From an uncultured Sulfitobacter sp. (GTDB taxonomy: Bacteria; Pseudomonadota; Alphaproteobacteria; Rhodobacterales; Rhodobacteraceae), in NCBI RefSeq assembly GCF_947497275.1, contig NZ_CANMFS010000016.1, forward strand, positions 1 through 36,983: a DNA stretch of 36,983 nt, in the 5' to 3' direction. Both the position numbers and the translations under genes were made by a program. Shown here piece after piece: positions 7,962 through 15,891 of this stretch (position 1 is the first letter of the stretch; each line of letters begins with the position of its first letter). The notes beneath the pieces were generated by a model. That model was given only the letters and a program-made list of their open reading frames with translations. It did no database searches and was not told the DNA's origin.

Positions 7962-8027
7962 AAGCTTCTTTTCGTTCGAGGGGTCTGGCAGGTTGTTGGC
8001 GACGTGGCCGTCTTCTGTTGTATACCC

Positions 8028-8046
8028 TAGAAAGTGATTTTTTCTA
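8028..8046. promoter_or_regulatory. Inverted repeat between divergent genes
   Basis: A perfect dyad TAGAAA-N7-TTTCTA lies in the gap between the ExoQ-like gene (minus) and the 8156 gene (plus). It has operator-like size and symmetry in an AT-rich patch. No regulator is assigned. TATACC just upstream (8021-8026) could be a -10 for the rightward unit. Confidence 0.25.
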
Positions 8047-8108
8047 TCCGGTCACGTTGCACCTTTCTTGATCAGGCGCGGCGGATCTTTTCAAAAGGGC
8101 ATTTCAGT

Positions 8109-8162
8109 ATGATCGCCAGAGTGTTTTTTCCCGCCGCCCTCCGGCTCATTTACCGATGTTGA
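8109..8162 (+). CDS. Possible 17-aa leader ORF
   Basis: ATG at 8109 follows AAAAGGG by about 9 nt and opens a 17-codon frame (MIARVFFPAALRLIYRC). Its TGA (8160-8162) overlaps the ATG of the next gene by 7 nt. The downstream gene has no Shine-Dalgarno of its own, so this small ORF could deliver ribosomes to it by termination-reinitiation. This is an inference from spacing, and the peptide has no recognisable function. Confidence 0.3.
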   Translation: MIARVFFPAALRLIYRC

Positions 8163-8923
8163 TCGACGGGCATGTGCATCTTTATCCCGATGTCGACCGG
8201 CACGCGTTCTTTTCGACCGCAGCGGCCAACCTGACCATGGCCGGAAAACAGGCGGGGGTGGATCCTGGCCCCTGCGTGCTTTTGATGGCGGAAACACCGC
8301 AAGAAACCTCGTTTGATGATCTGACGGCCGGGCGCGGCGTGCCGACGGGGTGGCAAGCGGCGGTTCTGCCCGGTGGTCCGCCCGCGATCCGAATGGAGGG
8401 GCCAGAGGCGCAGGTGGTGGTGTTGATACCGGGCCGCCAGATCATCACGAAGGAACGGATCGAAGTAATCGCGGTCGGATATCGCGGTACTGCGCTGGAC
8501 GACCGATCGCTGGACCACGTGCTTGCGACTCTGCGCGCCGAACAGCGGCCCGCGATTCTACCCTGGGGGGCGGGCAAGTGGCTGGGCGGACGCGGTGCAC
8601 GGATCGCGGCGCTGGTGTCGGGCGGACTGCCAAAGGGGGTTTTCCTGGGCGACAACGGCGGGCGGCCCGTGGGGTGGCCAGCGCCCGGGGTCTTTCGCGC
8701 CGCCGGTCCCGTGTTGCCGGGCAGCGATCCGCTGCCGGTCCCGGGCGGCTGGCGCGATGTCGGGCGCTACGGCTTTTTTCTACCCGGTGTTATCGACCCG
8801 GCGCACCCGACACGCGCGGTCATCACCGCACTGCTGACGCTTACGCAGCAGCCCACGGTCATCGGTCGGCGCATCAGCATGCCTGCGTTCGCTCTCCGTC
8901 AGATCCGGCTGCGCGCGTCATGA
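8156..8923 (+). CDS. Unknown protein with N-terminal HxH motif, partner of the FAD dehydrogenase
   Basis: A 255-aa protein I cannot place in a named family. It opens with LIDGHVHLYP, the HxH signature that starts PHP and amidohydrolase-type metal enzymes. The later metal ligands of those superfamilies are not evident; GDNGGRP (about residue 168) and GVIDPAHPT are the only other motif-like stretches. No signal peptide or membrane helix is seen. Its last four bases form ATGA with the start of the dehydrogenase gene, so the two are translationally coupled and probably act in one process. The start at 8156 follows from the motif position, since no ribosome site precedes it directly. Confidence 0.75.
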   Translation: MLIDGHVHLYPDVDRHAFFSTAAANLTMAGKQAGVDPGPCVLLMAETPQETSFDDLTAGRGVPTGWQAAVLPGGPPAIRMEGPEAQVVVLIPGRQIITKERIEVIAVGYRGTALDDRSLDHVLATLRAEQRPAILPWGAGKWLGGRGARIAALVSGGLPKGVFLGDNGGRPVGWPAPGVFRAAGPVLPGSDPLPVPGGWRDVGRYGFFLPGVIDPAHPTRAVITALLTLTQQPTVIGRRISMPAFALRQIRLRAS

Positions 8924-10407
8924 GCGGGCTGCAGCGCGCTTCGCTCGACACGCTGACGGCGCGGCCCTATGACGTTCTGGTGGTGGGCGGCGGGATCTAT
9001 GGCGCAATGGCTGCGCGCGAGGCGGGCCTGCGTGGATACCGTACCGCGTTGGTTGAGCGGGACGACTTCGGCGCGGGCACCTCATTCAATTCTCTCAAGA
9101 TCATGCATGGCGGTATTCGCTATGTTCAGCATCTCGACGTTCTGCGATTGCGGGCATCCGCACGCGAACGGGCGTTTTGGCGTCATGCAGCGCCTGATCT
9201 GGTCGCGCCGCTGGATTTCATCATTCCGCTGACGGGATACGGGATCAACGGGCCGATTGCGTTTGGCGCGGCGGCAGCGCTTTATACCGGGCTGTCGGCG
9301 GGTCGACGCGGACCGGATTTCGGTGGTGCGGGCGTTATTGGCCCGGCTGCGGCTCGGGCCCATCTGGGTGCATTGGCACCTGCGGGCTTGACCGGCGGGG
9401 GCGTCTGGCGTGACGGACAGATCCGCGACGTCGGAAGGTTGCAGATTTCCGTTCTGTCGGCAGCGGCGGCCCATGGGGTCGATATCGCCAATTACATGGC
9501 GGTGGATGGTTTTGTGCGCTGCGACGGTCGGGTCGAGGGCGCCACCGTGACCGACCGCCGCGGCGGCCAATCAGGTGAAATCGCGGCCCGTGTCGTTTTG
9601 TCATGCACGGGCGAGGCGGCCAGATCGTTGGCGGCACCGGTGGTGTCCACGGAAGCGCGCGGGCGCTTCCCGACATTTGCACGGGCTCTCAACATTGTCG
9701 TCGACCGGCAGATTGGCGACCGGGCGCTCGGGCTCACTGGTTTTGAGCGGTCGGATGCCGTTGTCGACCGGGGTGGTCGGATGTATTTCCTCACGCCTTG
9801 GGCCGGGTTGACCGTGATCGGCACCCACGAGGCACCGCAGCGCGGTCAGACGCCAGACACAGCCGTTACCGATTTTCTGGATATCCTGAACCGCGCCTGT
9901 CCGGATCTCGCGCTCGACCTCGGCGATGTACTGCACGTCTATGACGGTGTCATCCCGGCAGACGTTGACGATGACCGAACCCGCACCGTGCATCGTCAGA
10001 CAGCGGGAACGTTTCTGGATCATGCCTCTGACGGGGCGGCGGGCCTGATCAGCGTGATCGGGGTGAAATACACCACAGCGCGCGCCATTGCTGTCCGCGC
10101 GATGGATATTGCAGAAACGCATCTGGGCGGCGGCGCGTCCGCTGGCGCCAGACAGCAAAGCCTGACGGAAAAGCTGCCTCCCGTTGCCAGTGCCGCAGTC
10201 GATCCCGACGACACGGTGGCGCTCGCTGCACGTATGGAACATGCGATGCGGCATGAGATGGCGATGACACTGAATGATGTCATCATGCGGCGGATGCCCC
10301 TTGTCGAGACCGGCGCGCTGTCCGGGCCGGTGGGACAGACACGTCACGCGGACCTCAGGCGGATCGCCAGGAGGCTGGGGTTGCCCGACGAATCGTCCAT
10401 GATCTGA
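8920..10407 (+). CDS. FAD-dependent oxidoreductase, glycerol-3-phosphate dehydrogenase (GlpD) type
   Basis: A 495-aa flavoprotein. The dinucleotide-binding motif VVGGGIYGAMAAREA is at residues 21-35, followed by VERDDFGAGTSFNS and KIMHGGIRYVQHLDV, a pattern characteristic of aerobic glycerol-3-phosphate dehydrogenases. A FAD-domain C-terminal strand (GLISVIGVKYTTARAIA) is near residue 380. Length matches the family. GlpD oxidises glycerol-3-phosphate to dihydroxyacetone phosphate at the membrane. The true substrate here is uncertain, because the gene is paired with an unknown HxH protein and sits in an EPS locus with no glycerol uptake genes. The start uses the ATGA overlap at 8920; the much longer open frame from 8350 is a shadow of the upstream gene. 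It lies about 300 bp before exoY. Confidence 0.85.
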   Translation: MSGLQRASLDTLTARPYDVLVVGGGIYGAMAAREAGLRGYRTALVERDDFGAGTSFNSLKIMHGGIRYVQHLDVLRLRASARERAFWRHAAPDLVAPLDFIIPLTGYGINGPIAFGAAAALYTGLSAGRRGPDFGGAGVIGPAAARAHLGALAPAGLTGGGVWRDGQIRDVGRLQISVLSAAAAHGVDIANYMAVDGFVRCDGRVEGATVTDRRGGQSGEIAARVVLSCTGEAARSLAAPVVSTEARGRFPTFARALNIVVDRQIGDRALGLTGFERSDAVVDRGGRMYFLTPWAGLTVIGTHEAPQRGQTPDTAVTDFLDILNRACPDLALDLGDVLHVYDGVIPADVDDDRTRTVHRQTAGTFLDHASDGAAGLISVIGVKYTTARAIAVRAMDIAETHLGGGASAGARQQSLTEKLPPVASAAVDPDDTVALAARMEHAMRHEMAMTLNDVIMRRMPLVETGALSGPVGQTRHADLRRIARRLGLPDESSMI

Positions 10408-10709
10408 CTTTGCTCGAAAAGGGCGCTTCGGTATCAAGCACTGCGCTGAGTCATCTCTATGGGAGAGCAGATACCGGAAACTTCAACTGACGGGTGAATA
10501 TCCGACGCGAATTGAGGCGCTGGTGCGGCTTCTGCGCGGCAATTTTCTCGACATACTGCCTTCCCTAAGGTTAACATATCGTTACTGCCGCCGGATTTTT
10601 CCACTTCGCGTTTTGCGATTTCAAAACTCTGAATTCGGCATGTTTTACAAGATTCAATTTTAGAATTCCATTTTTTTTCAAGAACTTTTGTCCTAGGGGA
10701 TGATCGATT
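10408..10709. promoter_or_regulatory. AT-rich region upstream of exoY
   Basis: An intergenic stretch with a marked AT-rich second half (10600-10690), the expected place for the exoY promoter. It contains TTAACATATCGTTAC (10571-10585), one base off the TTAA-N7-TTAA pattern bound by alphaproteobacterial CtrA, and two GAATTC hexamers (10631 and 10663). No confident -35/-10 pair emerges. A minus-strand frame across it (10434-10772) looks non-coding. Confidence 0.3.
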
Positions 10710-11381
10710 ATGCACTATATATCTGGCTTGTTCGAAAGCAGGGAACTCTATGCGTTCATAGATGACCCACATGTCAAACGCGGGTTCGACGCCATTTTCG
10801 CAGCCTGCGTCCTGGTCTTGATCCTGCCGCTGCTGGCTTTGATCGCCTTTGCCATCTTTGTGGTAAGCGGCGGTTCACCAATCTATTCACACAAGCGCGT
10901 CGGTCTCAATGGGCGGACCTTCGGCTGCCTGAAGTTTCGCTCCATGGTGTCGAATGCCGATGAAGCGTTGCAGAACCTGCTGGAAAAATGCCCGGAATCC
11001 GCACGCGAATGGCAGGCGCAGCGCAAGCTTCGGAACGACCCGCGCATTCTGCCCATCATCGGGCATTTTCTACGGCAGACCAGCCTCGACGAGTTGCCGC
11101 AGTTCATAAATATTCTGCGCGGAGACATGAGCGTCGTCGGCCCCCGACCTGTGGTGCACGACGAGCTGGAGAAATACGGGGCGAGACAGAGCCTGTATCT
11201 TTCCGTCCGTCCCGGTCTTACCGGTCCGTGGCAGATCGGCAACCGGTCGAACGACAGCTATGAGAACCGCGTGAAACTGGATGCGGACTATGTTTCGAAC
11301 CGCAACATGGCTGTTGATCTTGGGATCATCCTATCCACAGCCCGGATGTTCGTGCGCGGTCGCAACCCCGACGCATTCTAG
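10710..11381 (+). CDS. exoY: ExoY-type undecaprenyl-phosphate sugar-1-phosphate transferase
   Basis: A 223-aa monotopic membrane enzyme of the bacterial sugar transferase family. It attaches the first sugar-1-phosphate (galactose-1-phosphate for ExoY) to undecaprenyl phosphate on the cytoplasmic face, starting EPS repeat assembly. One hydrophobic segment is at residues 31-53. The diagnostic motifs follow: SPIYSHKRVGLNGRTF (56-71), KFRSM (75-79), DPRILPIIGHFLRQTSLDEL (110-129) with the catalytic DE, GDMSVVGPRPV (138-148) and RPGLTGPWQIGNRS (167-180). The short length without extra N-terminal helices fits ExoY rather than WbaP. The ATG at 10710 has AGGGGA about 10 nt upstream. The specific sugar cannot be read from sequence. 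Confidence 0.93.
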   Translation: MHYISGLFESRELYAFIDDPHVKRGFDAIFAACVLVLILPLLALIAFAIFVVSGGSPIYSHKRVGLNGRTFGCLKFRSMVSNADEALQNLLEKCPESAREWQAQRKLRNDPRILPIIGHFLRQTSLDELPQFINILRGDMSVVGPRPVVHDELEKYGARQSLYLSVRPGLTGPWQIGNRSNDSYENRVKLDADYVSNRNMAVDLGIILSTARMFVRGRNPDAF

Positions 11382-11431
11382 AACAATCTGCTGAAATGCC
11401 GGACAGATCCGTACAGTCCGTCCTGCCGGGA

Positions 11432-11743
11432 TCACCCGTAGGGGTCGTCCCTGCCGTAAAAGACAACGGTTGATTTATCGAAGGAGGCTTGCTCACCGCG
11501 GCCTTCCCGAACGTCGTCGGATCGCAGATAAAGCCTGACTCCGGCGACAAGCAGACATGCAATTGCTCCGCCGATCCAGACCGCAAATCCCCATATCCAC
11601 ACCCCGCCACCAAGCAACATATACCCGGCAATCCCGAGCAACGATGCGCTTGAGTAGCCGATGACGAGAGTGCGGATCATAATACAGCCGGGTCCTTTCG
11701 CAGACTGGTCGTAGTATTCCGCAACACGCTCGAATGTCCACAT
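11432..11743 (-). CDS. Small two-helix membrane protein, unknown
   Basis: A 103-aa protein of no family I recognise. Two adjacent hydrophobic segments (RTLVIGYSSASLLGIAGYML and WIWGFAVWIGGAIACLLVAG) form a helical hairpin. A basic stretch (RLYLRSDD) and a polar tail follow. The ATG at 11743 was chosen because GGAG lies 6 nt upstream; the open frame extends to 11854 without support. It is the last gene of a long minus-strand block and converges on exoY with about 50 bp between the stops. A later internal ATG (MIRTLVIG, 11680) is also possible. Confidence 0.6.
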   Translation of the reverse strand: MWTFERVAEYYDQSAKGPGCIMIRTLVIGYSSASLLGIAGYMLLGGGVWIWGFAVWIGGAIACLLVAGVRLYLRSDDVREGRGEQASFDKSTVVFYGRDDPYG

Positions 11744-11860
11744 ACAATCTCCGGTTAGGACCGAAGTGGCGGTGATTAACCGTAATCTACCCCCGACCGG
11801 CGAACATACGCCTGCCGGCTGAATGAATTTCTCCAAGTTGCAGGATGATACCAATCGGCG

Positions 11861-12751
11861 CTATAGCCCCGGACGCAGGCAGCGATACCACCAGAGCGCG
11901 ACGATAAGAAGCCCGATCTGCGACAGGATCGCACGCCAGCCGGGGCTGTGGAAAAAGATATCTTCGACCGCCACGGTACCGTGCGCGACAAAAACGCCGC
12001 GCAGGGATACGACCTGCGCGTCTTGCAGCAAGCGACCCCGCAAACCGAAGGTTTCGCCGGTCCAGGCCTGGATCTGCATGGCACCATCTGGCGCTGCCTG
12101 CACCGGGGCGCGGTCGAATTCGATCGGCTGTCCCACCCTTTGCGCGTCGGGGGCCAGGGTTGCCGTCTGGTGCAGATCGGCCCGCTGCGCCACGGGCACA
12201 AGAAGGGCCGGCAGGACCAGCCAGACAAGTATCAGCGCGGCCGCCGACAGGGGCCGTATTGCGGGGCGCAGGACCGGCCCGCCTCGTACCGGCGTAACAG
12301 TCCGGAACGCGTGCACCGCAATGCCCGCCCCCAGAACGGACAGGCCCAAGCTGATCGAACTTTCGGGCCAATAGAGCCCGAAATTGAGCAGATCCCACGA
12401 GAAAGGCGCAAACAGCAGCACCCCGTTGGCCCATTTGGTCTGCGTCGCGTCCAACAGCAGATGAAGCACGACCCCAAGAGCCAGAATCGCGAAGGTTTGC
12501 GCCGGGCGGCGCGACAGAAACGCCAGCGCCACGCCCAATATCAGTGTCACGATGAGGCTGCTTTGCACCGCAGTATAAAGGCGCAGCGGAATCGCCGGAA
12601 ACTCCGGCGCGAGACCGGCCACCGCCCGCTGCGCGATCCACGGAATGTCCGGCAGGACGCAACCGGCAAGTATCCATTTGAAATCCGCCCCCCGCAGGAG
12701 TCCCCGGCTTATGAGGGTCTGAACGGCGATATGGGCAATCGTGTTCGGCAT
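11861..12751 (-). CDS. YdjM-like inner-membrane metal-dependent hydrolase
   Basis: A 296-aa polytopic protein of the LexA-regulated, membrane-bound metal-dependent hydrolase type (YdjM/DUF457). The N-terminus MPNTIAHIAVQ with His7, CVLPDIPW with Asp35, and HLLLDATQTKW with His97 and Asp101 match the conserved putative metal ligands, followed by FAPFSW. Four to five membrane helices lie in the N-terminal 200 residues. A soluble loop (about 205-265) and a final helix follow. The biochemical role of the family is not well established. The ATG at 12751 matches the family N-terminus; 17 further upstream codons are open but unlikely. It follows gtrA by 60 nt on the same strand and may be co-transcribed. 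Confidence 0.75.
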   Translation of the reverse strand: MPNTIAHIAVQTLISRGLLRGADFKWILAGCVLPDIPWIAQRAVAGLAPEFPAIPLRLYTAVQSSLIVTLILGVALAFLSRRPAQTFAILALGVVLHLLLDATQTKWANGVLLFAPFSWDLLNFGLYWPESSISLGLSVLGAGIAVHAFRTVTPVRGGPVLRPAIRPLSAAALILVWLVLPALLVPVAQRADLHQTATLAPDAQRVGQPIEFDRAPVQAAPDGAMQIQAWTGETFGLRGRLLQDAQVVSLRGVFVAHGTVAVEDIFFHSPGWRAILSQIGLLIVALWWYRCLRPGL

Positions 12752-12811
12752 CCTCGGTACGCTTTTCCTTTCCGCCGCTCCCCCGCGTGGGTGTCGCGGC
12801 AACTGCGGGCC

Positions 12812-13222
12812 TCAGCCGGAGGACACGAAACCCCAGAACCGCGCCGCCAGAAATGTGCCAGCCGGCACGACGAGGATCGACAGCGCGAGGGCCACAGGTT
12901 CCGGGATCGCCCCGGCGGTCTTGAGGGTGGCCAGCACGCCGTTGTTCACGGCGAACCCCGCACAGGCGATCACGCCGTACCGCCGCGCCGCCCGCGCGAA
13001 TCCCCCTGACAGGCCGAAAGTGAAGTGGAAATGCCCGACCAGCCCTGCGACGAAAGCCACGGCGAATCCCACGGCGTTGCTTGCGAAAGCACCCGCGCCC
13101 AAGCCCAGCGCAGCCATCGCCACACCAAGATGCACAAGCGTCGCCGCCCCGCCGATCAAGGCGAACCGGAGCGCCCTGGACAATTCAGTCCGCGTCGGCG
13201 AGGTCGGTGACGTTCCGGCCAT
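12812..13222 (-). CDS. GtrA family membrane protein
   Basis: A 136-aa protein with four hydrophobic segments (FALIGGAATLVHLGVAMAA, FASNAVGFAVAFVAGLVGHF, a third near YGVIACAGFAVNNG, and ALALSILVVPAGTFLAARF). HFHFTFGL and the final RFWGFV are typical of GtrA. GtrA proteins are proposed flippases that carry undecaprenyl-phosphate-linked glucose across the inner membrane for polysaccharide decoration. The ATG at 13222 (MAGTSPTSPTRTELSRALRF) overlaps the end of the GtrB-like gene by 38 nt, indicating tight coupling. An upstream start at 13294 is open but would add 24 poorly fitting residues. Confidence 0.85.
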   Translation of the reverse strand: MAGTSPTSPTRTELSRALRFALIGGAATLVHLGVAMAALGLGAGAFASNAVGFAVAFVAGLVGHFHFTFGLSGGFARAARRYGVIACAGFAVNNGVLATLKTAGAIPEPVALALSILVVPAGTFLAARFWGFVSSG

Positions 13223-14213
13223 TCCTGTACACTCCCTGTGCAAGATAAAGAGGGCGGCGTTTGGTTTCGAGAAACAGCCGCGAAAGATATTCACCGATCA
13301 CGCCCAGCGACATGAGTTGAACCCCTCCGAGGAACAGAACCGCGACCATGATCGACGCATAGCCCGGTACATCGCGCCCGAAGATCAGCGTACGCACGAC
13401 GATCACCGTCGCATAGAGAACCGACATCACCGCGACGAGGCTGCCGATGTATGTCCAGATCCGCAAAGGCAGGGTCGAAAAGCTGACAATACCGTCGAGC
13501 GCGAAATTCCACAGCCGCCAGTAGTTGAAACTCGTCTCGCCCGCCGCGCGTTCGGGCCGTACATATCCCACGCCCACCGACGGGAACCCGACCCAGGCAA
13601 ACAGCCCCTTCATGAAACGGCTGCGTTCGGGCAACAGCTTGATCGCGTCCACCACTACGCGGTCCATCAACCGGAAGTCCCCCGCATCGGGCGGCACTTC
13701 GGTCTGCGAAAGCCGGTTGAAAAACCGGTAGAACAACCCGGCGGTTGTCCGTTTGGCCAGAGTATCGCTGGCACGGTCCGACCGCAGACCGTACACCACG
13801 TCATACCCGTCGCGCCAGCGGTCTAGAAAGGCCGGGATCACTTCGGGTGGGTCCTGAAGATCGGCGTCCATCGGTACCACGACATCGCCCGTCGCATGTT
13901 CAAGCCCGGCGGTCATGGCGATTTCCTTGCCAAAGTTCCGGCTGAGGTTCACGACCACGACACGCGCATCGCGGAGGCTGAGATCGAGCAGGATTTGAAG
14001 CGTCTCATCGGGCGAGCCGTCGTTGACAAACACCATCTCGATCCGGTGGCCGGACAGATGCGCGTCTATGGCGTCCACGAACAGCGCGATCGTCTCGGCC
14101 TCTTGGTAGCAGGGCACCACGAGTGAAATCAGCGGATCGGCCACGCGGGTCCGGGTCGGCGTTTGAGGTGCCGCTGGCAGCGCCGGTTCGGTCACGGTAT
14201 CAACCTGTTGCAT
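13185..14213 (-). CDS. GtrB-like polyprenyl-phosphate glycosyltransferase (GT2)
   Basis: A 342-aa GT2 enzyme with two C-terminal membrane helices, the architecture of GtrB/YfdH, which makes undecaprenyl-phosphate-glucose at the cytoplasmic face. The N-terminal catalytic domain has LISLVVPCYQEAET (28-41), VNDGSPDE (63-70), NLSRNFGKEIAMTAGL and the metal-binding DADLQDP (116-122). The helices are at about 240-262 and 275-297. The start overlaps the upstream GT-C gene by 14 nt, and the end overlaps gtrA by 38 nt. The three genes form a Gtr-like unit. The sugar transferred is unknown. Confidence 0.9.
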   Translation of the reverse strand: MQQVDTVTEPALPAAPQTPTRTRVADPLISLVVPCYQEAETIALFVDAIDAHLSGHRIEMVFVNDGSPDETLQILLDLSLRDARVVVVNLSRNFGKEIAMTAGLEHATGDVVVPMDADLQDPPEVIPAFLDRWRDGYDVVYGLRSDRASDTLAKRTTAGLFYRFFNRLSQTEVPPDAGDFRLMDRVVVDAIKLLPERSRFMKGLFAWVGFPSVGVGYVRPERAAGETSFNYWRLWNFALDGIVSFSTLPLRIWTYIGSLVAVMSVLYATVIVVRTLIFGRDVPGYASIMVAVLFLGGVQLMSLGVIGEYLSRLFLETKRRPLYLAQGVYRNGRNVTDLADAD

Positions 14214-15807
14214 CTTTGCGCACCCATCTGGCGTAGTACCGACCGCCCCTGTTGCCGGGCGGTGCGGCTGATCGGATAAACCCGGCCGCTGTCAACGCGT
14301 CCTGAATCGGAAGGTAAAGCGCCGCCTTGTCGCTGCCCATCGCACCACGCTCGATCGTGTAGACCAGCAGCACCAAGGACCGCGATTGCGCACGCGCGGC
14401 GATCTGCGGGGCCGCACTGCGCCAGCTTTCGGGGTCCGGGTCCAGAAGGTAGGCAGGCGTCGACCGGGGAAGCGCATGGGCGGCAGCCAGCAGCGTGCCC
14501 CGTCCGGTTCCGGTGTCGATGATCACCAGGCTGTCTTGCGGACCCGCCGCCTCGATCTGCTGGCGCATCGTGGGAAAGTAATTGCCACCGCGGGTGCCGA
14601 TCGCCTCCCACCCGAAATTCAGGGCAGCGCATTGCGCGGCAATCAGGATCGCCGCCGGAGTCACTTTCAGCCAGGGCCGTCCGCCGCCCCCTGCCCGTCT
14701 AAGCGCCGCGCCGGCCCAGAGCGCACCATGGGCGGCAAGAAAGGCGAGAAACGGCGCAAAGAACACAAAGTATCGAAACGTCATGAACCAGCGGTCCATC
14801 ACAATCGAAGCGGCAAGAAACAACGCGATCCCTGTCGCCGGCACCCACAGCGCCAGTCGCGAAAATGCGCCAAACGCGCTGGGGTCGCGCCACGTCCACA
14901 AACACTTCGCGGCCCCTCCGATCATCGCCAGAAGGACAAGATCGCGCCCCCGCGCCTGAAGCCATTCCGGCGCATCAGGCCAGGCCAATGAGAAAACCTG
15001 CGCGGGGACGAAATTCGACGCCCCCCGAAACCAGTCAACGATTCCGGAGAATCCGGTCATCTGTCCGGGCCTTGTTGTCATCTGCTCCAACAGCACCGGC
15101 ACCCAGGGCGCGAACAGCACCGCGCACACCGCAGGCCCGATCAGCGCGAGTGCCCGCCGGTCGCCGATTGCGCGCAAGGTTCGCCAACCGAGGATCGGAA
15201 CGACGACGAACAGTGCGAAGTAATGGGTGTAGAGAAGTGCGGCGCAGGCAAGACCCACCCCCGCCTCCAGCCACACCCGTTCTCGGTTGGTGCGGGGCGT
15301 ATCGCAAAGTGCCGCCAGCGACCAGGCCGCGGTCGCGCACAGAAGGGCCAGCGCATAGCCGCGCGCGTCCTGGGCGCTCGACACCATCGCGAAGGACAGC
15401 GCGAACACCGCCGCATACACGCTCCGGTGCGCGGTGCCCGTGCGCCCCAACGCCCGCCAGTACAGCCAGACCGACAGCGCCACCAGCGCGATAGAAACGG
15501 CCCGCGCCGCCATAAGGCCGCCTCCGAACACAAGCCCCGCAAAGTGCAGCAGCACGAAATAAAGCGGCGGGTGAACATCCGTTTCGGCATAGCGCTGGAT
15601 CAGCTCTGACAGGGTGGTCGTGCCATCGAAATAGCGCCCGACATCTCCCAGCATCACGAACCCGGTGGGGCCCATGACGAACCGGTCCGCCGCAAGTGTC
15701 TGCAGCGTGATCGCCTCGTCATACCAGATGGAGCGTTGCGACGCGCCGAACACCAGCAGGAAAATCAGGGCGACGAATGGCAGGGCCGGATGAATTTTTG
15801 TGGGCAT
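14200..15807 (-). CDS. GT-C (PMT/ArnT-like) membrane glycosyltransferase
   Basis: A 535-aa polytopic glycosyltransferase that would use a polyprenyl-phosphate sugar on the periplasmic side. The first periplasmic loop carries WYDEAI with Asp30-Glu31, the DE pair typical of PMT/GT39 enzymes. ETDVHPPLYFVLLHF (75-89) is the family's second loop motif. Ten or more membrane helices follow up to about residue 400, then a soluble periplasmic C-terminal domain. Together with the adjacent GtrB-like and GtrA genes this is the acceptor-specific third component of a Gtr-type decoration system. Alternatively it acts on lipid A or a protein. The ATG at 15807 is the only start that keeps the first helix. Confidence 0.85.
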   Translation of the reverse strand: MPTKIHPALPFVALIFLLVFGASQRSIWYDEAITLQTLAADRFVMGPTGFVMLGDVGRYFDGTTTLSELIQRYAETDVHPPLYFVLLHFAGLVFGGGLMAARAVSIALVALSVWLYWRALGRTGTAHRSVYAAVFALSFAMVSSAQDARGYALALLCATAAWSLAALCDTPRTNRERVWLEAGVGLACAALLYTHYFALFVVVPILGWRTLRAIGDRRALALIGPAVCAVLFAPWVPVLLEQMTTRPGQMTGFSGIVDWFRGASNFVPAQVFSLAWPDAPEWLQARGRDLVLLAMIGGAAKCLWTWRDPSAFGAFSRLALWVPATGIALFLAASIVMDRWFMTFRYFVFFAPFLAFLAAHGALWAGAALRRAGGGGRPWLKVTPAAILIAAQCAALNFGWEAIGTRGGNYFPTMRQQIEAAGPQDSLVIIDTGTGRGTLLAAAHALPRSTPAYLLDPDPESWRSAAPQIAARAQSRSLVLLVYTIERGAMGSDKAALYLPIQDALTAAGFIRSAAPPGNRGGRYYARWVRKDATG

Positions 15808-15891
15808 CCAATGATATCCCGAAGAAAAGGCACAAAGTAATTCGGCTACCCTAGCACTGCGTTACTCGTTCGCGCAATCGTGGCGGCTCGT

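Noticed and set aside
8350..8919. N-terminal extension of the FAD dehydrogenase frame
   Set aside because: It is antiphase to the HxH gene, gives an Arg/Gly/Ala-rich sequence, and the Rossmann motif starts about 20 residues after the ATG at 8920.
10434..10772. 112-aa minus-strand frame before exoY
   Set aside because: It overlaps the exoY start and the AT-rich promoter region, has no ribosome site and no recognisable domain.
11948..13826. Long plus-strand frames (353 and 361 aa) opposite the hydrolase, GtrA and GtrB genes
   Set aside because: They are shadows: low-complexity Arg/Pro/His sequences opposite genes with clear motifs and overlapping, operon-like ends.
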